Of a DNA stretch of 64,000 bases, positions 9,624-18,452 are shown one piece after another. The notes below the pieces were generated by a model. That model worked only from the letters and a program-made list of their open reading frames with translations. It ran no database searches and was not told the origin of the DNA. The position numbers and the translations under genes are program-made. The DNA is from Thioclava sp. JE_KL1 (GTDB lineage Bacteria > Pseudomonadota > Alphaproteobacteria > Rhodobacterales > Rhodobacteraceae): contig NZ_WBJS01000004.1 of NCBI RefSeq assembly GCF_009296265.1, positions 62,001-126,000 of the forward strand, written 5' to 3'. The first letter of the stretch is position 1, and the number at the start of each line of letters is the position of its first letter.

Positions 9624-12107
9624 TCAATTGCCCGGCTTCGCCGCACCTTTCGGCACCAGATGGGTGATCCCCGCCGCTGCCGCACGCGCCAGCGCCGGAT
9701 CGAGCGACATCGGGATATATTCGCCCGAGCGCCACAGTTCCGACAGGTCGTCGTAGTGGCGGCTCAGCGGATGGCCCGATTGCCCGGTCGAGATGATGAA
9801 GACCGAACTGTCGGGATCCGCGAAATCGAGCACTTCGCGATAGCCCGCCGCATGAACATTGGCGAAGCGATCAGAGCCGTCGCCGCCCTTGGTGCGCCCG
9901 CGCATCAGGGTGAAATCGCCGCCCGAGGTCGACTGCCGGATATTCACGAACCATTTCAGCCCCGGCACCTTGCCCAGCACCTGATTGTCCTGCTCGGCGA
10001 TATGCGCATCGCCCCAGCGCCAGCTCTCGATATTCGGCCCGTATTTCTTCGACAGATCCAAGAGCGCCGCATCGAGCGACTGCCGCGCGATATCGCTGCA
10101 GGTCTCTTTCGGGGCGGACTGGATGATGTCGCACCAATGGCTCGCGCCTTGGGTGTCGCGGAAGACACGCTCGATGAACAGGGGCTCCAGATGGTCGAAT
10201 TTCTTCGCCAGCGGGCCCAATTCGTCGCGGATCAGCCGGTTTTGCAATTCGCGCATCCAGGCGGCGTAGATCAGCGGCTCGGGCAGATGCTCGGACATCT
10301 CGCCATCCCAGCTCGCCAGCATCTCGAGCGCGCGCTGACGCATCCGCTCGGGCGTGCCGGCGGGCGCGGGATCGCCGGTATACCACAGGTTCGCGCCCAC
10401 CAGCGGCAGCAGACCGCGCGCGGCAGGCGACACCGTGTCGAGCTGCGCCGAGATGAAGCTGTCGCGCGAATGCACCTCGCGCTCGCCCATCAGTTTCGAC
10501 AGGCGCTGAATGCGCTGCGTGTCGCCCCAGTGGAACGAGACGTTATAGGGGAAGGGCCGGTCCACCGTCTTGTTATTGGTGTTCACGACGATGCCGCTTT
10601 TCGGCTCGACGAATTGCGGATTGTCCTTGAAGGGCAGGAACCCTTTCCAGCGGTTCTCGGGCTTCCAGCCCGCGTTCGGCATCCGGCCCTGGGTGTCATT
10701 CGCCCGGTCGCGCAGCGGGATTTTCCCGGCCGTGACCAGCGCCACCCCGTCCTTGTCGGCCAGCGTGATGTTCTGCGCGGGTGCGACGATCTTCTTCGCC
10801 GCATCCATTGCCTGCGGTATCGAATGCGCCCGCATCAGGTCCATCGCGCCGGTCATCGTCGTGTCCTGCGGATCGAATGCGGTCCAGCTGAGCGACATCA
10901 CCGAATGCGGCGGCGTGACCGTCGCCAGATCGAAATGGCTGCCGGGCAGCACCGGGCCGTTATCGGTCCAGCGCAGGGTCAGCGTGACCGGCTTGGCGTC
11001 CTTCACCTCGACGATCACGCGCTTGGTCTTGAAACGCTTCCAGCCGTCGGGCGTGCGGTATTTCGTCGGATCGTCGGGGTCGATCTCTTCGATATGCAGG
11101 TCCTGATCGTCGACATAGGCCGTGGTCAGCCCCCAGCCCAGATCCTTGTTGCGCCCCGACAGCACCAGCGGCATCCCCGGGATCGTGCCGCCGATCACGC
11201 CGCCCGATTGCAGCTGCAGCCGCGCGAGATACCAGATCGAGGGCGCCGTGAGACCCAGATGCGGATCGTTGGCCAGAAGCGCGCCACCCGCAGCCGAGCG
11301 GTCCGGCCCTGCGGCCCATGCGTTAGACGCCCCGGCTGAGCCGCGTGCGGGGAAGGGAGAAAACGCCCCCGGCGCTCCGTTCTCCGCCGTCTGAATGCCC
11401 TTTTGCATGGTCGGGAACAGGCTCGCGTAATCGGGCAGGGCAGCGGTGGCCTGTTGCGGATCGTCGGGCATGATATCGCGCACGAGGTCCTTGCCGACGA
11501 GCGACACACGGGCGCGCAGCACCTCGTCTTGCAGCTGGTTCGACAGCTGCACCGCCATCAGCTTCATGATCGCGAGCGAATCCGCCGGCGTCCAGTAGGA
11601 GATCTTGCTGTCGAAGAGGAAAAATTCTGGCGCGCCGCGCCCCATCGCGCCCTCGTTGACGATCTCGATCCACTGGTTGACGCCACGCGCATAGGCCTCA
11701 AGCGCGGCCTTGGTGTAATCGTCCTGCGAGGACACCGAGTCGACCGCCGCCTGATACAGGCCCATCCGGCGCATCAGCTCGTCGGTTTTCAGCGTCTCCT
11801 GCCCGAACACTTCCGACAGCCGCCCCTGCACCGTGCGGCGCATCAGCGTCATCTGCCACAGCCGGTCCTGTGCATGGGCGAGCCCCAGCGCGAAAAAGGC
11901 ATCCGGGTCGTCCTTGCCGAAGATATGCGGCACGTCCTCGGTGGAGCGCACGATCTCGACCGGGGCGGTGAGCCCGGTGACTTTATAGGTCGCGTCGTAA
12001 TCGGGAAGCGAGCGCGAGGCGAAGAAATAGATCAGCCCCCCGACGAGCACCACACCCACGATCGCGGCCATGATCAGCCGAACGCCCCATCGAAATGCCT
12101 TATACAT
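9624..12107 (-). CDS. Penicillin acylase family protein (Ntn hydrolase)
   Basis: The 827-residue precursor has an N-terminal signal anchor (about residues 9-30), so it should be exported or membrane-tethered. The family matures by self-cleavage before an N-terminal nucleophile. The sequence GASNAW places the serine nucleophile at residue 261, with spacer and alpha subunit upstream. AHAQDRLWQM (about 77-86) and NDPHLGL are further family motifs. Members cleave amides such as penicillin G, other N-acyl compounds or acyl-homoserine lactones; the substrate cannot be read here. ATG 12107 has an AGAGGG site just upstream, whereas the in-frame ATG at 12152 has none. The gene diverges from the dehydrogenase at 12258. 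Confidence 0.88.
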   Translation of the reverse strand: MYKAFRWGVRLIMAAIVGVVLVGGLIYFFASRSLPDYDATYKVTGLTAPVEIVRSTEDVPHIFGKDDPDAFFALGLAHAQDRLWQMTLMRRTVQGRLSEVFGQETLKTDELMRRMGLYQAAVDSVSSQDDYTKAALEAYARGVNQWIEIVNEGAMGRGAPEFFLFDSKISYWTPADSLAIMKLMAVQLSNQLQDEVLRARVSLVGKDLVRDIMPDDPQQATAALPDYASLFPTMQKGIQTAENGAPGAFSPFPARGSAGASNAWAAGPDRSAAGGALLANDPHLGLTAPSIWYLARLQLQSGGVIGGTIPGMPLVLSGRNKDLGWGLTTAYVDDQDLHIEEIDPDDPTKYRTPDGWKRFKTKRVIVEVKDAKPVTLTLRWTDNGPVLPGSHFDLATVTPPHSVMSLSWTAFDPQDTTMTGAMDLMRAHSIPQAMDAAKKIVAPAQNITLADKDGVALVTAGKIPLRDRANDTQGRMPNAGWKPENRWKGFLPFKDNPQFVEPKSGIVVNTNNKTVDRPFPYNVSFHWGDTQRIQRLSKLMGEREVHSRDSFISAQLDTVSPAARGLLPLVGANLWYTGDPAPAGTPERMRQRALEMLASWDGEMSEHLPEPLIYAAWMRELQNRLIRDELGPLAKKFDHLEPLFIERVFRDTQGASHWCDIIQSAPKETCSDIARQSLDAALLDLSKKYGPNIESWRWGDAHIAEQDNQVLGKVPGLKWFVNIRQSTSGGDFTLMRGRTKGGDGSDRFANVHAAGYREVLDFADPDSSVFIISTGQSGHPLSRHYDDLSELWRSGEYIPMSLDPALARAAAAGITHLVPKGAAKPGN

Positions 12108-12257
12108 CGAGCCCTCTGCGCGCCTCACCCGAAATCCCGCCTCCCGGCGCATGAGTTGACGCGCCCGGTTGGCGCGTTAGTAGTTGAGCCCGACGCTACA
12201 ATCAACGCGCTCGCGCTACACAGGGCGCGGTTTCGTATTCACGCAAGGGAGAGGTCG

Positions 12258-13130
12258 ATGGCGAAAGTTGCATTTCTGGGGCTTGGGGTGATGGGCTATC
12301 CGATGGCGGGGCATCTCGCATCGGCGGGCCATGAGGTCACGGTCTATAACCGCACGGTCGCCAAGGCCGAGAAATGGGTCTCAGAGCATGGCGGCACGGC
12401 CGAAGCGACGCCGCGCGAAGCCGCGAAAGGCGCGGATTTCGTGATGTCCTGTGTCGGCAATGACGACGATCTGCGCGAGGTCTGCCTCGGCAAGGATGGC
12501 GCGTTCAAGGGCATGAAAACCGGCGCGGTCTTCGTCGATCACACGACGGTTTCAGCTGCCGTGACCCGCGAATTGGCGGGCGAGGCGGCGGGCCATGGCG
12601 TGGCCTTCATCGACGCGCCGATCTCGGGCGGGCAGGCCGGGGCCGAAAACGGTCAGCTGTCGGTCATGTGCGGCGGCGACGCGGCGGCTTATGACAAGGC
12701 CGAGCCGGTGATCGACGCCTATGCCAAGATCTGCCGCCGACTGGGCGAAAGCGGCGCCGGGCAGGTGACCAAGATGTGCAACCAGATCGCGATTGCGGGT
12801 CTGGTGCAGGGCCTCGCCGAGAGCCTGAACTTCGCCGAGAAGGCCGACCTCGATATCGCCGCCGTGGTCGAGGTGATCTCGCAAGGGGCCGCCGGCTCGT
12901 GGCAGATGGCGAACCGCTACGAGACCATGGCGAAGGACGAATTCGAGTTCGGCTTCGCGGTGGACTGGATGCGCAAGGATCTGGGGATCTGCCTGAAGAC
13001 CGGCGACGAGATCGGGGCCTCGCTGCCCGTGACCGCGCTGGTCGATCAGTTCTACAAGGACGTGCAGGCGATGGGCGGTAACCGCTGGGATACCTCCTCG
13101 CTGATCGCGCGTCTGCGCAAACTGGGCTGA
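12258..13130 (+). CDS. NAD(P)-dependent beta-hydroxyacid dehydrogenase (3-hydroxyisobutyrate dehydrogenase family)
   Basis: The 290-residue protein has the N-terminal Rossmann fingerprint GLGVMGYPMAGHLASAGH. The second strand ends in NRT (31-33), and Arg32 suggests NADP(H) rather than NAD(H). DAPISGGQAGAENGQLSVM (about 119-137) is the substrate loop, and Lys172 in GQVTKMCNQ is the conserved catalytic lysine. Family members oxidise 3-hydroxyisobutyrate, tartronate semialdehyde or related acids, or reduce glyoxylate or succinic semialdehyde; which one applies is not visible. The start follows AGGGAGAGG at 12246-12254. It stands alone, divergent from the acylase gene. Confidence 0.85.
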   Translation: MAKVAFLGLGVMGYPMAGHLASAGHEVTVYNRTVAKAEKWVSEHGGTAEATPREAAKGADFVMSCVGNDDDLREVCLGKDGAFKGMKTGAVFVDHTTVSAAVTRELAGEAAGHGVAFIDAPISGGQAGAENGQLSVMCGGDAAAYDKAEPVIDAYAKICRRLGESGAGQVTKMCNQIAIAGLVQGLAESLNFAEKADLDIAAVVEVISQGAAGSWQMANRYETMAKDEFEFGFAVDWMRKDLGICLKTGDEIGASLPVTALVDQFYKDVQAMGGNRWDTSSLIARLRKLG

Positions 13131-13137
13131 GCGGGCA

Positions 13138-13163
13138 GGGCGGCGGGGCACGGTCTGCCGCCC
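13138..13163. other. Hairpin after the dehydrogenase gene
   Basis: GGGCGGC (13138-13144) pairs with GCCGCCC (13157-13163) in the 72-base gap before the next gene. It has no T-run and may be an mRNA-stabilising or Rho-associated structure. Confidence 0.3.
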
Positions 13164-13202
13164 GCCCTTGCCGCTTCGGCGCTTGGCACCTAAACCTGCG
13201 CC

Positions 13203-13559
13203 ATGCGCATCCTCGAGAACATCATCAGCGACCGCGGCTCGAAATACGCGGTCTCGGGCGGACCTTGCGCCTCGGAAGAGGAGGCCAAGGCCTTCGTCAA
13301 GGAACTCTGCCGGAAGAAGAAATACGCCAAGGCCACGCATAACACCTGGGCGCTTCTGACGGCGGAGGCCCCGGTAAAGAACGACGATGGTGAGGCGGGC
13401 GCGGGCATGGTGATCCTGCGGATGCTCGAGCGCGAAGAGCTCTACGACCACATCATCGTCGTCACCCGCTGGTTCGGCGGCAAGCATCTGGGCGGCGACC
13501 GCTTCCGCCATGTGCAGGAAGCGGTTCGCATTTATCTCGAAGACCTTCGGGCGGGCTGA
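13203..13559 (+). CDS. IMPACT/YigZ (UPF0029) N-terminal domain protein
   Basis: This 118-residue protein has the IMPACT-domain signature VVTRWFGGKHLGGDRF near residues 81-96 and the preceding GEAGAGMVILRML segment. The canonical bacterial YigZ protein has a further C-terminal domain that is absent here, so this is a stand-alone N-terminal module. The domain is proposed to bind nucleic acid or ribosomes, but its bacterial role is not settled. No strong ribosome binding site precedes the ATG. It converges on the DedA-PAP2 gene with a 9-base gap. Confidence 0.75.
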   Translation: MRILENIISDRGSKYAVSGGPCASEEEAKAFVKELCRKKKYAKATHNTWALLTAEAPVKNDDGEAGAGMVILRMLEREELYDHIIVVTRWFGGKHLGGDRFRHVQEAVRIYLEDLRAG

Positions 13560-13568
13560 AGCGCGCCG

Positions 13569-15605
13569 CTACCGCAGCGCCAGAACCGGGATATCCGACG
13601 CGGTCGTACCGGAGATTTGGCCCACCGGCTTGGCCGCGCCGTTCTGGGTCAATGCCTTCGTAAGATCGGATGCCAGCGGCCCCGCCGTCGATCCGTCGCT
13701 CGGCACCAGCCCGTCATCGCGGGTGATCGCCCCCATCCAGAGCCGCGCACCGGATGCGTCGGTATAGCGCGTCTGCCACAGCCGAAGCCGCGGCATCTTG
13801 TCGGTCGCGTCGCCATCCGGCACGCGGGTGAAGCCAAGCCCGCTCGGCTCGTTCTTCCAAAACAGCGGCGCGAGCGCGGCGCCGGGGCGCATCGTATCGC
13901 GCACAGCCCCGAAGGCCGCGCCCGCGAGCGTCTTGAGGGTCACCGCATCGGCGCGTTGCCAGCCGATCGCGCTCAGCGCCGTCGTGATCTGATCGGGGTT
14001 CGTCGCCCAGAGCCCGATCGAGAGCGGGAACTGTTGATCCGCATCGAGTGTCTGCGCCATCAGCGGCGCGTCACGCAGCGCCTGCGGCTCGGCCCCTTCC
14101 GAGATCACGATTAGAGGCTGCGCCACGGGGGGCGGGTTCAGCGCCTTGGAATAATCGCGCACGCGAACCATCGTGAAGCCCAGCAGAGCCAGCGTCACGA
14201 CGCCGATCACGCCCATCTGCCAGCGCGACCGGGCGCGCGGCGCTCCGGCCCATCGCGGATACAACCACTCGGCCACCGCGATACCCACCAGCAAGCACAT
14301 CGCGCCGAGAAGCCAGCCGCCCATCACATCGCTCAGGTAATGTTCGACGAGATAGAGGCGGCTCAACCCGATCAGACCGGCGACCAAGGCCGCCAGAAAG
14401 CTCGCGCTCAGCGCCCCGAGCCGCGTCAGCCGCCAGAGGAGGAAGACGAGCATCCCGTAAAAGGCGACCGAGAGGGTCGCGTGGCCGGAGGGGAAACTGC
14501 CCGAGGTCTCATGGAAATAGCCAAGGATCGAGCGCGGCCGCCCGAAGCTTGCCTTGAGAATGATCACCGAGATCAGGTCCAGCCCGAGCGAGACCACGAG
14601 CCCCGCAGCCAGATCGAACCGACGCAGCCACGCGAGCCAGACAAGCGCCAGCACGAGCAGCGCCGCCACGAGCTGCGTATCGCCGAGCGCGGTGATCCAG
14701 GTGAAGATCTGGATGAGGCCCGGAGTCCAGAACAGCCGCATCAGCGCCGCCAGCCGCGCGTCGATCTGCACGATCGGGTCGCTTTGCAGGAAGTCGAGCG
14801 ACAGCCCGACCAGCACCGAGGCGAGGTAGAGGAAGGCGAGTGCCAGAAGGCTCAGCGGCAGGCCGGAGAACTTGCTTCGGTCGAGCCTGCGCGCGATCCA
14901 TGCTGCCGTCTTCGGATGGCGCCCGCCCCAGCTGTCGACGCGGGGGTGGCGGGCGATCTCGTCCATCAGCCCGCCTGCCATCGCGAGGAGATAGGGCACC
15001 GCCCGGTCGAGCCGCCTCAGGATCCAGAAAATCAGCGCGGCGATCACGACGAGCCCCAGCAGGAACAAGGTGTTGCGCGTCATCATCGGGCCGAGCTTGG
15101 TGAACCCCGCACCAAGCGCATAGCCGAAGCCGACATGGAAAATCGCGTAAGGAAAGCCGCTCAGCAGGTTCCAGATGCGGAAGCGGCGCGTCTCCATCCC
15201 GGCGAGGGCGGCAGCAAAGGGCACGAAGCCCGCCACGGGGCCGAGAAACCGCCCCATGACGATCGCGAAGCCGCCATGGCGCGCAAATAGCTTTTCCGCG
15301 CGGCGATAGGCGGCCATGCCTTCGACATTCCAGCGCCCGAGCATGCCGCGCCGCGCGTGGCGACCAAGCCAGAACGTGGCCTCTCCGCCGAGGACCGAGC
15401 CGATCGCCACGAACCACATTAGGTCGAGAGGGTCGAGCATCCCCTGCTGCACCATCACCCCGCCGGCATCGACAAGCAGGGTGCCGGGCAGGAAAATCCC
15501 GGTCGGCAGGAAGGCCTCCAGCCCCGCCGCCGCCCCGATCACCCAATAGCCGAAGATCCCCAAAGCGGCGAGATTCGGGAGCACTTGGTGGATGGCGTCT
15601 AGCAT
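13569..15605 (-). CDS. DedA - PAP2 phosphatase - LssY C-terminal fusion membrane protein
   Basis: The 678-residue protein has three parts. Residues about 1-200 are a DedA/SNARE-associated-like membrane domain (MGRFLGPVAGFVPF). Residues about 210-440 are a PAP2 phosphatase with the triad KASFGRPRS ... GSFPSGHATLS ... SRLYLVEHYLSD. The C-terminal part (about 450-678) is an LssY-like soluble domain. PAP2 enzymes dephosphorylate lipid phosphates such as undecaprenyl pyrophosphate or phosphatidic acid, and some DedA proteins flip undecaprenyl phosphate. The ATG follows the MprF stop by one base, so translation is probably coupled. In the DedA part, the second arginine of the usual RFxPxxR pattern is replaced by Ala. 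Confidence 0.85.
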   Translation of the reverse strand: MLDAIHQVLPNLAALGIFGYWVIGAAAGLEAFLPTGIFLPGTLLVDAGGVMVQQGMLDPLDLMWFVAIGSVLGGEATFWLGRHARRGMLGRWNVEGMAAYRRAEKLFARHGGFAIVMGRFLGPVAGFVPFAAALAGMETRRFRIWNLLSGFPYAIFHVGFGYALGAGFTKLGPMMTRNTLFLLGLVVIAALIFWILRRLDRAVPYLLAMAGGLMDEIARHPRVDSWGGRHPKTAAWIARRLDRSKFSGLPLSLLALAFLYLASVLVGLSLDFLQSDPIVQIDARLAALMRLFWTPGLIQIFTWITALGDTQLVAALLVLALVWLAWLRRFDLAAGLVVSLGLDLISVIILKASFGRPRSILGYFHETSGSFPSGHATLSVAFYGMLVFLLWRLTRLGALSASFLAALVAGLIGLSRLYLVEHYLSDVMGGWLLGAMCLLVGIAVAEWLYPRWAGAPRARSRWQMGVIGVVTLALLGFTMVRVRDYSKALNPPPVAQPLIVISEGAEPQALRDAPLMAQTLDADQQFPLSIGLWATNPDQITTALSAIGWQRADAVTLKTLAGAAFGAVRDTMRPGAALAPLFWKNEPSGLGFTRVPDGDATDKMPRLRLWQTRYTDASGARLWMGAITRDDGLVPSDGSTAGPLASDLTKALTQNGAAKPVGQISGTTASDIPVLALR

Positions 15606-15606
15606 T

Positions 15607-18213
15607 TCAGTCCTTCGTCAGTAGGTTGCGCGCACCGCCCGAGATCAGCAGCGTGATTTCGGTGAGCGCGAGATAGGGGGAGGTGCCGGGCGGGAGCGCG
15701 ACATAATGGGGCCGCCATTCGGGCCGGAATTTCTGTTTGAACCGGCGTAACCCTTCGAAGTTATAAAAACTTCCGCCGTGACGATAGATCAGATTGCCAA
15801 GGCGGCTGGTCAACCGCGCGGAGGCACGGTCGGGCAGGCCTGCCAGCGGCGCGAGGCCAAGGCTGAGCTCGGTTGCACCGCGGTCGCGCAACGCCTCGAT
15901 CAGGCAGATGAACAGGAATTGCATGACGCCGTCGGCCGCCTCTGGGCGGTACCGCATCAGATCTATCGCGAAACGCCGTGCATCCGGCCCGCCCAAAAGG
16001 TTCGCGAAACCGAGAATTTCGCCGTCGCGCCGGATCAGCGCAATCTCGCAATGGTTGAGGTAGCGCGGATCGAAACGGCCGATGGAGAAGCCTTTCTCGC
16101 GGCCTTTCTGGCCTGCCAGCCACGCATCGGACACGTCACGCAGCGTCGCGATCAGCTCGGGCGCGTGCGGCGGGGAAGCGATCTCAAGCGTGAATCCTTC
16201 GCGCAGGGCGCGGTTCTGCTCGGCCCGCATCGTCTTGAATTTCGATCCCGTGAGCGAGAATTTCTGAAGGTCGACCACGGCCTCTTCGCCGATCTTGTGC
16301 AGCGCGTAGCCCATCTCGATCCAGAGCGGCAGGTTCTTCGTCGAGACCTCGTAGAAAACGGGGGTGAGCCCTTCGCTCACCGCGCGTTCGTGAAACTCCC
16401 ACGCCAATTGCCGCGCGGTCTCGGGCGGGCCGACGGGATCGCCGAGCACGACCCGCATCCCGCCGCGTTGCGCATACATCAGGAAGGCCGAGCGGTCGGG
16501 CGAGAACATCACGCATTTGTCGCCCGTCAGCGCGAACCAGCCCTGCGGCACGTCTTGGGCGGTGAGGATTTCAGCGACCGCGATGTCCTGTTCCGGATCG
16601 ACGGAAAAGGTGAAGCGGCGCATCGGGCGCAGTGTCAGCCAAAGAAGAAACCCGAGCAGTAGCGCGCTGATCAGAAGTCCGGCCCTGAGCGCCCGTGGTG
16701 TGGGTGAACTCGCGGTAAAATCGAGCCAGAGCGCGTTGGAATAGGGATGCGCCGCATAGGCGAGGAAGAAAAACACCGCCGCCGAGGCCACCATTCCAAG
16801 GATGACCGCGAACCACAGGGGGCCGTAGCCGCCCTCGGTCAGCGCGACCCGACGGTGAAAGGCCCCGCGAAACGGCAGCAGCACGACCGCGGCGAGCGAC
16901 AGGACAACCGCGTTGTCGATGTCGAGATCGGCCGCCAAAACCGAGATCACGCCAAGCACCAGCCCCGCAAGTACCAGCCAATAGGCAAGTCTCACCCGGC
17001 GCACCAAGCCATGCGACAGCACGATCAACAGCACACCCGCGAGGGCACAAAGCTGCGTGCCGCCTTCTGCGAGAACCGCCGTGATCAGCCCCGGTTCTCC
17101 GCCCTGTCGGCCAAGCACCGGCATCAGCGCGACGATCACCATCCAGAAGCCGAGGCCCAGCACCGCGACCCCGGCGATCCGGGGGGCGAGCCCCTCGATA
17201 CCGGTGATCACCGGGCGCATCGGCTCTGATATTTCGCCGAAGACGCGCGTGGCCCAACCGCCGGCAAGCCGAGCCTCGTTCAGCGAGACCACGACGAAGG
17301 CGATGACGAAGGGCAGCAGGAAATAGATCATCCGGAAGGCCAGAAGGCCCGCTGCCGCCTCGCCCAAGGGCACGCCCGCGGGCAGGGCGGCGATCACCAC
17401 CGTCTCGAACACGCCGACGCCGCCGGGCACGTGGCTCAGGATGCCGACCATGCTGGCTGCGGCGTAGATCGCGACAAAGCTCGCAAACGGCGGGGTGCCT
17501 GCGGGCATCAGGATCCAGAGCGCGCCAGCCGCCATGGTCGAATCGAACAGCGCCACGGCGAGTTGCCCCACGAGGATGCGCGGCGCGGGCATCGCGATCT
17601 CGCGGTTCCGGATACGCAGGGCGCGCCCGGTATAAGAAAGGTAGAACGCCCCGCCCAGAATAAGAGCCGTCGCGACCAAGGCCCCGATACGGATCAGGGG
17701 CTCCGGCGCGGAGATGACGCCTGCAAGCGCTGCCGGATGCACGCAGAGCGCCAGAGCGCCCACCATCGTCAGCCCGAGCCCCATGGCGAGCGCGATATAG
17801 GACGACAGCGCCGCGACCTCGAAGGCGTTCAGACCAGCGGCTGAATAGATGCGGTAGCGCACGGCCCCGCCCGAGATCACGCTGATCCCGACCGTGTTGC
17901 CGAAGGCGTAGCCCAGAAACCCGCCAAGCGCGACAGTGCGCAGCGGCAGCTGTTTTCCAAGGTAATGCAGCGCCCAGAAATCGTAGCCGACCAGCGCCAG
18001 ATAACCCAAAGCGGTCGCGCCGACGGCCGCGCCGAGCGTGGGCCACGGCGTCGCCTTGATCTGCGCGATGACCTGATGGACGTCGATGCTCGCGAGAAGA
18101 TGATGCAGCGCCCACAGCCCCATCAGGAACAGCACGAGCCCGAGCGCAATCGGCCAGAGAATCTTCACACGCGATTGGGGCGGGGCAGGTTGCGCCGGAT
18201 CAGCGAGAGCCAT
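15607..18213 (-). CDS. mprF: Bifunctional phosphatidylglycerol lysyltransferase/flippase MprF
   Basis: The 868-residue protein starts with many transmembrane segments (about residues 20-540), the flippase part. It ends in a soluble DUF2156 GNAT-like domain (about 550-868) that transfers an aminoacyl group from tRNA to phosphatidylglycerol. The C-terminal FEGLRRFKQKFRPEWRPHY is characteristic of the family. Aminoacylated lipids lower the negative charge of the membrane and protect against cationic peptides and acid. ATG 18213 has only a weak ribosome binding site. It heads a two-gene operon with the DedA-PAP2-LssY protein. The transferred amino acid (Lys, Ala or other) cannot be read from sequence. 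Confidence 0.88.
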   Translation of the reverse strand: MALADPAQPAPPQSRVKILWPIALGLVLFLMGLWALHHLLASIDVHQVIAQIKATPWPTLGAAVGATALGYLALVGYDFWALHYLGKQLPLRTVALGGFLGYAFGNTVGISVISGGAVRYRIYSAAGLNAFEVAALSSYIALAMGLGLTMVGALALCVHPAALAGVISAPEPLIRIGALVATALILGGAFYLSYTGRALRIRNREIAMPAPRILVGQLAVALFDSTMAAGALWILMPAGTPPFASFVAIYAAASMVGILSHVPGGVGVFETVVIAALPAGVPLGEAAAGLLAFRMIYFLLPFVIAFVVVSLNEARLAGGWATRVFGEISEPMRPVITGIEGLAPRIAGVAVLGLGFWMVIVALMPVLGRQGGEPGLITAVLAEGGTQLCALAGVLLIVLSHGLVRRVRLAYWLVLAGLVLGVISVLAADLDIDNAVVLSLAAVVLLPFRGAFHRRVALTEGGYGPLWFAVILGMVASAAVFFFLAYAAHPYSNALWLDFTASSPTPRALRAGLLISALLLGFLLWLTLRPMRRFTFSVDPEQDIAVAEILTAQDVPQGWFALTGDKCVMFSPDRSAFLMYAQRGGMRVVLGDPVGPPETARQLAWEFHERAVSEGLTPVFYEVSTKNLPLWIEMGYALHKIGEEAVVDLQKFSLTGSKFKTMRAEQNRALREGFTLEIASPPHAPELIATLRDVSDAWLAGQKGREKGFSIGRFDPRYLNHCEIALIRRDGEILGFANLLGGPDARRFAIDLMRYRPEAADGVMQFLFICLIEALRDRGATELSLGLAPLAGLPDRASARLTSRLGNLIYRHGGSFYNFEGLRRFKQKFRPEWRPHYVALPPGTSPYLALTEITLLISGGARNLLTKD

Positions 18214-18267
18214 GTTATATTTCCACGTTTTTTCCTATCTCTGGCGGGACAATCGCAGAAGGAATTT

Positions 18268-18339
18268 ATGGCCTTCTTAAAATTCCGTAAGAAATCGTCC
18301 CGAACGCACCTTATTGGCCGAGACCGCGCGACTTACTAG
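18268..18339 (+). CDS. Possible 23-residue basic peptide
   Basis: An ATG at 18268 follows AGAAGG (18258-18263) at close spacing and opens a 23-residue frame rich in Arg/Lys that ends in TAG at 18337-18339. It lies on the plus strand in the 239-base gap between the mprF start and the alpha-glucosidase stop, both of which are on the minus strand. There is no homology or promoter evidence; it is listed only because of the ribosome binding site. Confidence 0.2.
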   Translation: MAFLKFRKKSSRTHLIGRDRATY

Positions 18340-18406
18340 AGAAAGAAAACAGAAACACACGCGGCGCCGAGAGCAAACGCTCCCGACGCCGTCATGGGTC
18401 CGTGAG

Positions 18407-18441
18407 GCGGCGGCAGGTTTAAATCCAGACCCGGCCGCCGC
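18407..18441 (-). terminator. Hairpin downstream of the alpha-glucosidase gene
   Basis: A perfect 8-bp inverted repeat (GCGGCGGC at 18407-18414 and GCCGCCGC at 18434-18441) sits 12 bases after the alpha-glucosidase stop, with a 19-base loop and no clear T-run. A second, imperfect hairpin lies at about 18362-18390. Together they could separate the glucosidase transcript from mprF. Confidence 0.45.
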
Positions 18442-18452
18442 GTCATGGGCTC

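Noticed and set aside
9483-11339. A 618-codon plus-strand frame inside the acylase gene
   Set aside because: It is antisense to a gene with an intact nucleophile motif and signal anchor; its own translation is Arg/Gln/His-rich with no family features.
12108-12152. Longer start for the acylase at 12152
   Set aside because: The extra residues lie before the signal anchor and the codon has no ribosome binding site, unlike ATG 12107.
12156-12202. TTGACG at 12156 and TACAAT at 12197 as a promoter for the dehydrogenase gene
   Set aside because: The two are 35 bases apart, and neither has a good partner at 16-18 bases; not enough to call.
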